From the NCBI GenBank assembly GCA_023446735.1, contig JAEXPQ010000229.1:1-14952 (forward strand): DNA of 14,952 nt. The letters are read 5' to 3'. The position numbers and the translations under genes are program-made. The DNA comes from Verrucomicrobiota bacterium. GTDB lineage: Bacteria; Verrucomicrobiota; Verrucomicrobiia; Opitutales; Opitutaceae. The notes under the pieces are model-generated. The model searched no databases and had not been told where the DNA came from. It worked only from the letters and a program-made list of their open reading frames with translations. Position 1 is the first letter of the stretch. Every line of letters starts with the position of its first letter. Of this stretch, positions 6,941 to 12,651 are shown piece by piece.

Positions 6941-8836
6941 ATGAGTGCAATGACGTTCAACCGGCGACTGACGCTGGGCTTTGGTGTGGTTCTATCTCTG
7001 CTGGCAGTCGCCGGCGCGGTCACGATCTGGTGCATGCGCGCGGGTTCGAGCCGGGCCGGCTCCGTGCGCGAGGCGTACATCCGGCAATCGACCCTGGCCA
7101 ACGCCCTCGCCGACACGAGCATCGAGGTTCGGCTCCAGTTCACCTACCACATCTACGCCTTCCGGGCGGGCGCCTGGGAGAAGGGGCGGGCGGCGCTCGG
7201 CCGGCTCGAGAAACAGGCGGCGGAGCTGGGGCAGTTGGTCGCCGCGCGGCCGGAATTGCGGGACAACGCCGAGACGGTACGCAAACTGGAGGAGGTGCTG
7301 CGGCGTTACGCGGCGCAGGCGGATGCGGGCCGGACGACACGGCAACAATTCAACACGGCGCGGTCGCGAATGGAGGCTGGTTGTGACGACTTTCTGCTGC
7401 ACATGGAGGAGTTTGCCGCGGGCCAGCGCGAGGCGCTCGACGCGGACATCGCGCGCGGGGCGGGAGCCGAGGTCATGAAGGAACGTTTCGCCAAGATCCT
7501 TGCCGTGGCCGAGGTCGAACTGCTGGCGCGCGATGCGCACCGCAGCGCTTGCGTGGCGCTGTTCGATCGCGATCTCGCGATGATCGGGGAGGCCGTACCG
7601 ATGGTCGAGGAGATGATCGGGAAGCTCGATGCGATCGCGGCCCTGGTGCATCAGCCGAAGAACCAGGCCCTGCTCAAGGAGGCGCGCGCGGCGGCCGTGA
7701 TTTTTCAGACTGCCGCGGAAGGGCTTAGGGTGGCGATGGTGCAGGAGTCCGATCAGGGGCGCGAGTGGGCCCAGACCGGTCAGGCGCTAATGGCGACGAT
7801 TCGGGAGGTCTCCGACCTCGGGACGCATGAGACCGAGGTCGCGGCGGCCGGGGTGGTCTCCACCTTGCAGCGAGGAGTGTTCGCCGTGGTCATTGGTGTG
7901 CTGGCGTGCATCGTGGTTGGTATTGGCGTCGCAACGGTGCTCGGCGCGCGGTTGACCCGTGTGCTGCGCGAGATCGCGAAATCGCTCACGGTCGGGGCCG
8001 AAGCCTCGGCCTCGGCGGCGCATCAGGTTTCGGAGTCGAGCAAGTCGCTCGCCGATGGCGCCAGCGCGCAGGCTGCCTCGATCGAGGAGACGACGGCATC
8101 GCTTGAACAGATGGCCGCCACCGCGCGGCGCAACGCGGAGCACGCCGGCTCCACCCGCGATCTCGCCGCCGAGGCCCGGACGGCCGCCGACGAGGGCGCG
8201 GCGCAGGCGCGGGAGCTGGTCGAGGCGATGGATGCGATCCGCAAATCCAGCGACGAGATCACCCGCATCATCAAGACCATCGACGAGATCGCGTTCCAGA
8301 CCAACATCCTCGCGCTCAACGCCGCCGTCGAGGCCGCCCGCGCGGGCGAGGCCGGTGCCGGTTTCGCAGTGGTGGCCGAGGAGGTGCGCAACCTCGCACA
8401 GCGCAGCGCGACGGCCGCCCGGGATACCGCCGAGAAGATCGAGGCCTCGCACGCGGTGAGCGCCCGCGGCGCCAACGTTTCCACCAAAGTCGGCGAGACG
8501 CTCCAGACCATCCACGAGAAGGCGACGAAGGTGAGCGACCTGGTGGCCCAAATGGCCGCGGCCAACGCCGAACAAAACGACAGTCTGCGGCAACTTGGCG
8601 ACGCGATGGCGCAGATGGACAAGATCACGCAGGCCGGAGCGGCCAACTCCGAGGAGACGGCCGCCGCCGCCCAGCAGATGAACGCGCAGGCGCGCGACCT
8701 CCTCGATGCTGTCGCCGCGCTCGATGTGCTCGTCGGCCATGGCGCGGGCGGTGTGGCGTCGGCCTCGATCCGCGCCGCGGCGCCCGGGACGGAGACGTCT
8801 CCGCGGGAAGAGCGCCCGCTACGGGTGGTCTCTTGA
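6941..8836 (+). CDS. Methyl-accepting chemotaxis protein
   Basis: A 631-residue transmembrane chemoreceptor that would regulate CheA through CheW. TM1 is at about 10-32 (TLGFGVVLSLLAVAGAV). A mostly helical periplasmic domain of about 280 residues follows (33-311), resembling four-helix-bundle sensors. TM2 is at about 312-334 (VFAVVIGVLACIVVGIGVAT). The signalling hairpin tip EIAFQTNILALNAAVEAAR (449-467), then AGEAGAGFAVVAEEVRNLA, is fully conserved. Between TM2 and the signalling coiled coil there are only a few residues (GARLTRVLREIAKSL), too few for a normal HAMP domain. The C-terminus ends PLRVVS with no CheR/CheB-tethering pentapeptide. ATG 6941 is chosen; ATG 6950 is also possible. There is no Shine-Dalgarno, only a C-rich leader. 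No other chemotaxis gene is in the window, so it is an orphan receptor, probably served by a remote che cluster. The ligand is unknown. Confidence 0.92.
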   Translation: MSAMTFNRRLTLGFGVVLSLLAVAGAVTIWCMRAGSSRAGSVREAYIRQSTLANALADTSIEVRLQFTYHIYAFRAGAWEKGRAALGRLEKQAAELGQLVAARPELRDNAETVRKLEEVLRRYAAQADAGRTTRQQFNTARSRMEAGCDDFLLHMEEFAAGQREALDADIARGAGAEVMKERFAKILAVAEVELLARDAHRSACVALFDRDLAMIGEAVPMVEEMIGKLDAIAALVHQPKNQALLKEARAAAVIFQTAAEGLRVAMVQESDQGREWAQTGQALMATIREVSDLGTHETEVAAAGVVSTLQRGVFAVVIGVLACIVVGIGVATVLGARLTRVLREIAKSLTVGAEASASAAHQVSESSKSLADGASAQAASIEETTASLEQMAATARRNAEHAGSTRDLAAEARTAADEGAAQARELVEAMDAIRKSSDEITRIIKTIDEIAFQTNILALNAAVEAARAGEAGAGFAVVAEEVRNLAQRSATAARDTAEKIEASHAVSARGANVSTKVGETLQTIHEKATKVSDLVAQMAAANAEQNDSLRQLGDAMAQMDKITQAGAANSEETAAAAQQMNAQARDLLDAVAALDVLVGHGAGGVASASIRAAAPGTETSPREERPLRVVS

Positions 8837-8844
8837 CATCAAGA
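8831..8844 (+). promoter_or_regulatory. Palindromic operator upstream of the MarR gene
   Basis: TCTTGACATCAAGA is a palindrome with two perfect 6-bp arms around a CA centre, 22 bp before the MarR start codon. It is AT-rich against a GC-rich background and has the size and symmetry of MarR-family sites. It contains a -35-like TTGACA (8833-8838), although no good -10 follows. The stop codon of the chemoreceptor gene (8834-8836) lies inside it. Probably the autoregulatory site of the MarR protein. Confidence 0.6.
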
Positions 8845-8866
8845 CGAGTGGGCGCATCGCTTCCGC

Positions 8867-9349
8867 ATGCCCTCGCGTGCGCCCATCGCCTCGGAGCGTC
8901 TCTACCTGATCCTTTGGAAGGCGTTCTATGCGGTCGAGGCGCATGACCGGCGGAGTATCCGTGAGTTGGGGTTTTCTTCGGACAGCGATTTCGCCGTGCT
9001 GGAGGCGCTCTACTCGAAAGGGGCGCTGCCGGTGAACGAGCTTGGCCGGAAGCTCTTCCTGACGAGCGGCTCGATCACGACCGCCGTGGACCGGGTGGCG
9101 GCGCAGGGCTGGGCGCGCCGCCGGGCGGATGCGGCGGACAAACGCGTGGCTTTGGTCGAACTCACGGAGTCCGGTCGTGAGCGCATGCGGCAAGCTCTGA
9201 CGGTCCACTTCGCGAACCTTGAGCGAGCGCTCGCGGGTCTGGATCCGGCCGAGCAGGCGCAACTGGCGGCGCTGCTGCGCAAGCTGGGGCGCCACGCGGC
9301 GGCCACCGGCGACGAGCGGACGCGAGCCGCTGACGGCGCGACGAGCTGA
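8867..9349 (+). CDS. MarR-family transcriptional regulator
   Basis: A 160-residue dimeric winged-helix regulator of normal family length. The DNA-binding core spans about 40-110: DFAVLEALYSKGALPVNELGR, then the recognition-helix segment TSGSITTAVDRVAAQGW (66-82), then the wing with the family signature DKRVALVELTESGR (91-104). The N-terminal helix (8-34) and C-terminal helices (105-143) would form the dimer interface; the last 15 residues look disordered. Start ATG 8867 gives a standard N-terminus, though no Shine-Dalgarno is evident. The gene begins 30 bp after the chemoreceptor stop codon, behind a palindrome that is probably its own operator. Regulated genes are not obvious: the downstream neighbour is on the other strand. 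MarR proteins commonly respond to phenolics or oxidants, but the ligand here is unknown. Confidence 0.92.
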   Translation: MPSRAPIASERLYLILWKAFYAVEAHDRRSIRELGFSSDSDFAVLEALYSKGALPVNELGRKLFLTSGSITTAVDRVAAQGWARRRADAADKRVALVELTESGRERMRQALTVHFANLERALAGLDPAEQAQLAALLRKLGRHAAATGDERTRAADGATS

Positions 9350-9506
9350 AGGTGGGAGTTGTCGTCGATGGGCGCGCACGACGGCGGTGGCGCGGGTTCG
9401 CCCCGCGGCGGCAGGGATGAAGTTGGCGACCGGCGTCGCCTCCGGGAGCGCGCTCCTCGCGGCCTGAAGGTGCGCGCCACGGTCGGAGGGTTTCGACTAG
9501 GCACCC

Positions 9507-9524
9507 GGCCGTAGTGGTACGGTC
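9507..9524 (-). terminator. Possible terminator hairpin after the hydrolase-like gene
   Basis: GGCCGTA (9507-9513) can pair with TACGGTC (9518-9524), one pair being G-T, around a 4-nt loop. It lies 12 bp beyond the stop codon of the minus-strand gene, in the 187-bp convergent gap (9350-9536) that otherwise shows no gene. There is no T run on either strand, so the call is weak. Confidence 0.3.
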
Positions 9525-9536
9525 GTGGCGCGAGGC

Positions 9537-10430
9537 TTACCTCGTGGCGGCTGGTGCGGGGTCGACCTGGATCGTGGGCGGGGGTTCGTCGGGCAGCGGC
9601 GGCGGCGCGGCCGGCTTCGGCGCGGCTCCGGCGGGGCCGTTAGCGGGTCGCTCGGCCGCGGCCTCCTCCTCGGCGACCGGCAGATGCTCGAGCCGGTGTG
9701 GCGGCGGGGTGCGGGTCTGGACCCAGGCGACGAGCGCGTCGATCGCATCGAGCCGTGTCGCGATCGCGGAGGCGTTGGGCTCTTCGTTCGGAGTGGGTTG
9801 ATACCAAAGGGCGGGGACGACGCTCTCGGCGTTGGCGGCGGCGCGGGCTTTCTCGCCGTAGTCGACCGCGCCCGGGATGGTCGCCGCGCCGAACAGGACC
9901 AACAACGGCGCGCGGGGCTGGTGGTCGCAACGCAGGCGCAAGGCGCGCGGGTCGCGCAACTCGTACGAGGGATCGCAGGCGAGGAGGCCGTGGAATTCGT
10001 CGGCATGCCGCTCGGCGAGGAAGGTGGCGATCAGGCCGCCCATGCCGGTGCCCTGGACGATGACGAGGCGCGGCGGGCCGACCCGCCGCGCGAACTCGTT
10101 GCGCAGGGCGAGGAGGTCGTCGATGGCGTCGATGATGATCGGGCCGGTGCGGCGGTAGCTCGTGGTGGCGAGCGCCCAGCCCGAAGCGAGCAGGGCGGCG
10201 TGTTCGGGGGTGGAGGCGTCGAGCTCGGCCACGAGCGGCGCGGGCGCGCGGCGTCGGTCGGGGGCGGCGAGCAGCAGGCGTCCGTTCCATTCGACGGGTA
10301 CGAGCATCGTCCAGCGGGCGCCGCCGATCTCGCCTTCGAGGCGACGCGGCGCGGAGGGCTGTTCGGCGCGGGCGGCCGGAAGGGCGAGCAGCGCCAGCCA
10401 GAGGCAGAGGGCGAGGGGACGGAAGGTCAT
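9537..10430 (-). CDS. Exported alpha/beta-hydrolase-like protein, probably catalytically inactive
   Basis: A 297-residue protein with a signal peptide (MTFRPLALCLWLALLALPAARA, cleavage about residue 22), hence periplasmic or secreted. The middle looks like an alpha/beta-hydrolase fold: strand LVIVQ followed by the turn GTGMGG (127-132), then LIATFLAERHADEFHGLLACDP, where the nucleophile elbow (GxSxG) normally sits. Here the nucleophile position is Gly129 instead of Ser. The usual acid-loop segment reads LFGAATIPGAVDY, and the usual late His region reads YQPTPNEEPNAS, so the Asp and His are not recognisable either. This suggests a non-catalytic member, or a fold I have misassigned. The C-terminal 45 residues are Pro/Ala/Glu-rich and likely disordered. 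Start 10430 is chosen for the signal peptide. The gene stands alone between convergent and divergent neighbours. Confidence 0.72.
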   Translation of the reverse strand: MTFRPLALCLWLALLALPAARAEQPSAPRRLEGEIGGARWTMLVPVEWNGRLLLAAPDRRRAPAPLVAELDASTPEHAALLASGWALATTSYRRTGPIIIDAIDDLLALRNEFARRVGPPRLVIVQGTGMGGLIATFLAERHADEFHGLLACDPSYELRDPRALRLRCDHQPRAPLLVLFGAATIPGAVDYGEKARAAANAESVVPALWYQPTPNEEPNASAIATRLDAIDALVAWVQTRTPPPHRLEHLPVAEEEAAAERPANGPAGAAPKPAAPPPLPDEPPPTIQVDPAPAATR

Positions 10431-10884
10431 CGTGGCGGTGTGGGGCCCCGTGGGACACGAATGGCCGAGGCCGGTGCCGTTTCCAAGCACGGAGCGGAGG
10501 GAGCCCGGCCCGGGCAGGACGCCGGCGCCGCGGTGCGTGACGTGGCGGGCGGCGCAGGTTTCGTTCGCGAAATTTCGGCTCCAGACCATGGTGGTTGTGT
10601 CCGATGTGCAGCAGGGGCCGAGCGACTCGGCCCGCGTCTGAAGACGGTGTTCCTTGGTCCGATGTTCGGCCGGCTGTGCCGGGGGAGACAGTGGATTGCG
10701 CGAGGCGCAGCCGCCGTTTGCGAGTATCCGACAGGTTCTGTTTCAGCTGACTGCCTGGCTTCGACGAGGCGGCGATCCGGCGTGTGCGTTGGCAGAGCGT
10801 GTGCTGGATCGGCGCCGTGCGGCCCGGCCCTTCGCCGGGGGTAACCAACGATGGCCAATGTCCGGAATTCAGGAGCCCAATCCC
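10431..10884. other. 454-bp divergent intergenic region, no convincing gene
   Basis: This long gap separates the starts of the hydrolase-like gene (minus) and the small gene at 10885 (plus). Frames that are open across it have no domain-like or biased composition and look like GC-rich chance reading. It contains overlapping palindromes TTCGCGAA (10564-10571) and CGAAATTTCG (10568-10577), a rare AT-rich spot that could be a regulator site. It also contains GGGGCCCC (10442-10449), close to the hydrolase start. I could not assign promoters, a riboswitch or an RNA gene. The Shine-Dalgarno AGGAG (10871-10875) of the following gene lies at its right end. Confidence 0.5.
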
Positions 10885-11343
10885 ATGAAACTCTCCACGT
10901 TGCTCTCGATCCACCAACGGCTGCTCCAACACGCGCGGCTGGCCAACATGGCCTGCGCGTACGCCACGCTGCGGCACCTCGCCCTGCGGGTCCGGCATGT
11001 CCGGCTGCGGGGCCTGGTGGAGCTGAGCCAACCCGATGCCACCAACGAGCGCAATTGGGCGGAGCTGACCGCGCTGGAGGGCTCGCAGGCGCAGTTGGAG
11101 GAGATGTTCACGGACGAGGACTTGATGGATTTCGCGGATGCGGTGGCGTTCGCGCGCGGCATCGCGGGCCTGCGGATCCGCTTCCGCATCGAGGAAATGG
11201 AGATCGAGTTCGTGGGGCCGCTGGAGGCCGCGCTGCGGCGGGCGGGCGTGGCCCTCGACCTGCCCGCCGAGGCCTACGACGACTGGGCGGGCGACTACGC
11301 CGGCTCGGGCGGCGAGGGTTCGCCGGGGGCGCAGCGGGAGTAA
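10885..11343 (+). CDS. Hypothetical protein, helical, cytoplasmic
   Basis: I do not recognise this 152-residue protein. It has no signal peptide or membrane segment. The N-terminal 45 residues look like one or two amphipathic, arginine-rich helices (STLLSIHQRLLQHARLANM). A middle acidic part (60-90: LEEMFTDEDLMDFADAVAF) and a beta-like segment GLRIRFRIEEMEIEFVGPLEAAL (95-117) follow, and the last 20 residues are Gly/Ser-rich. The start ATG 10885 has a good Shine-Dalgarno, AGGAG, 9 nt upstream, which favours it over the in-frame ATG at 10858. Codon positions show the expected G/C bias, and the protein has organised charge patterns, which support a real gene. It ends 107 bp before a convergent methyltransferase gene. 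No function can be inferred from neighbours. Confidence 0.75.
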   Translation: MKLSTLLSIHQRLLQHARLANMACAYATLRHLALRVRHVRLRGLVELSQPDATNERNWAELTALEGSQAQLEEMFTDEDLMDFADAVAFARGIAGLRIRFRIEEMEIEFVGPLEAALRRAGVALDLPAEAYDDWAGDYAGSGGEGSPGAQRE

Positions 11344-11355
11344 GCCCCGGGCGGC

Positions 11356-11392
11356 GTGGAGTGGCGGAGCGGGTGCGCCTCCGCAGCTCCGC
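11356..11392. terminator. Hairpin between convergent genes, possible bidirectional terminator
   Basis: Bases 11356-11369 pair with 11379-11392 as a 14-position stem (two G-T pairs, one G-A mismatch) around a 9-nt loop. The core GCGGAG/CTCCGC is perfect. It begins 13 bp after the stop codon at 11343 and lies before the end of the convergent gene at 11450. No long T run follows on either strand, so termination is plausible but not certain. Confidence 0.45.
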
Positions 11393-11449
11393 ACTCGTTC
11401 TGTCGGCGGAGTGAGCTCGGCCGTTCGCCCGGTGCGACCGACTTTGGCC

Positions 11450-12502
11450 TCAGGTCTCGCGGCGCGCCCCGCCGCGGGGCTTCTGCAGAAGGTAGTGGCT
11501 CACGATCCACTCGGAGCCATCGCGGTAGCCCCACATTTCCGCGCAGGTCAGGAAGACGAGGCGCCAGCGGGCGAGCTGGCGCCGGGCCTCGGCTCGGCTG
11601 GAGGTGCGGGCGAGGCAATCGAGCACGGCGGCGCGATTGAGGTCGAGGTTCTCCCGCCAGAGCTCGGCGGTGCGCTGATAGTGGCGGCCGTCGATGCGCC
11701 AGTGCTGGAGCAAGTGCAGATCGTCCTGAAATTGGAGCAGGAGATCGTCGCTCGGCATCATCCCGCCCGGGAAACAGCGGCGGGCCAACCACGGCCCCGA
11801 CCGGCGGTCGCCGAAGTGGTAGGCGTGGCGCTGGTGCGTGAAGATCTGGAGGAAGCAGAGCCCCTCGGGCTTCATCCAGGCGGCGATCCGCTGGAGCAGC
11901 AGCGGCCAGTTCTTGAGCTGTTCGAAGAGTTCGAGGCTGAGCACGCGGTCGTAGCGGCCGGTGTCGGCCTCGAAGCGGTTGAGTTCGGCGACGAGCACCG
12001 TGAGGTTGGTCAGACCGAGGCGGGTCGCCTCAGTCTCGATATGGGCCTGCTCGGCCGGAGTGCGGCACACGGCGGTCACCGTGCCGTGGGGGTAGCGGGC
12101 GGCGAGCCATAGCGAGAGCGACCCCCAGCCGGCGCCGAGATCGAGGATGGAGAGTCCGTCGTCGAGGTGGGCGCGAATGGCGTTGATGCGCAGCATCGCC
12201 TCCTCGGCGGTCGCGAGGGTCTCGTGGCCGCGCTCGAACCAGCAGCAGGAAAACTTCAGACGCGGGCCGAAGCAGCAACGGGCCAGCTCGAGCGACGCCT
12301 CCGGCCGTGCGCCTTCGCGGTAGGTTGGCCCAGGGTCGATCGGCAGCCTCCGCAACTCCGCGGCGAAGCGGGCCAGCTTGGCGCGTTGCTCCGCCTCGCT
12401 GGGGATCGCCTCCGCGTGCATGCGCAGGGCGATCCGGTGGCGGATGTAGCGGCGCAACAAGCCGTCGGGCAGGAGGCGGTGGGCGAGAAGGAAGTCGAGC
12501 AT
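11450..12502 (-). CDS. SAM-dependent methyltransferase, cyclopropane-fatty-acid-synthase family
   Basis: A complete 350-residue cytoplasmic methyltransferase. The SAM-binding motif I is ILDLGAGWGSLSLW (119-132). Motif II-like TVTAVCRT follows (141-148), then the acidic VLVAELNRF (169-177), and RYDRVLSLELFEQLKNW (183-199), the post-motif segment of the CFA-synthase group. The N-terminal part includes FGPRLKFSCCWFERGHETLATAEEAM (78-103), equivalent to the substrate-side segment before motif I. The later FPGGMMPSDDLLLQFQDDL (244-262) and WRIDGRHYQRTAELWRENLD are characteristic of the branch that also contains coclaurine N-methyltransferase-like proteins. The product could therefore be a methylated or cyclopropanated lipid, or a methylated amine; sequence alone does not decide. 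ATG 12502 gives a normal N-terminus. No Shine-Dalgarno is obvious. It is divergent from the helicase gene and shares a 149-bp promoter region with it. Confidence 0.88.
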   Translation of the reverse strand: MLDFLLAHRLLPDGLLRRYIRHRIALRMHAEAIPSEAEQRAKLARFAAELRRLPIDPGPTYREGARPEASLELARCCFGPRLKFSCCWFERGHETLATAEEAMLRINAIRAHLDDGLSILDLGAGWGSLSLWLAARYPHGTVTAVCRTPAEQAHIETEATRLGLTNLTVLVAELNRFEADTGRYDRVLSLELFEQLKNWPLLLQRIAAWMKPEGLCFLQIFTHQRHAYHFGDRRSGPWLARRCFPGGMMPSDDLLLQFQDDLHLLQHWRIDGRHYQRTAELWRENLDLNRAAVLDCLARTSSRAEARRQLARWRLVFLTCAEMWGYRDGSEWIVSHYLLQKPRGGARRET

Positions 12503-12651
12503 GGCCGAGCGGGCCGGAGGAGACTCCAGCGATCCGCGGGGATGGCTCTATCGGTCTGTTCGCCCCGGGATTGAGCCGCGCCATGGCCGGGAAACGGGCC
12601 GGGCCCCGACACCCGTTGACGGCGTGCAAGCGGACCGTTTCCCTCCCGCCC

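Noticed and set aside
7041..7053. GGTTCGAGCC, resembling a tRNA T-arm
   Set aside because: It lies inside the chemoreceptor coding sequence, and no acceptor stem, D-arm or anticodon arm can be built around it.
4182..8836. An efflux or sensing system linking the permease, chemoreceptor and MarR genes
   Set aside because: Separate promoter-like signals precede the receptor and MarR genes, and no ATPase or membrane-fusion protein is present. Adjacency alone does not support a joint system.
9441..9456. GGAGCGCGCTCC palindrome after the MarR gene as a terminator
   Set aside because: There is no loop and no T run; short GC palindromes are expected by chance at this base composition.
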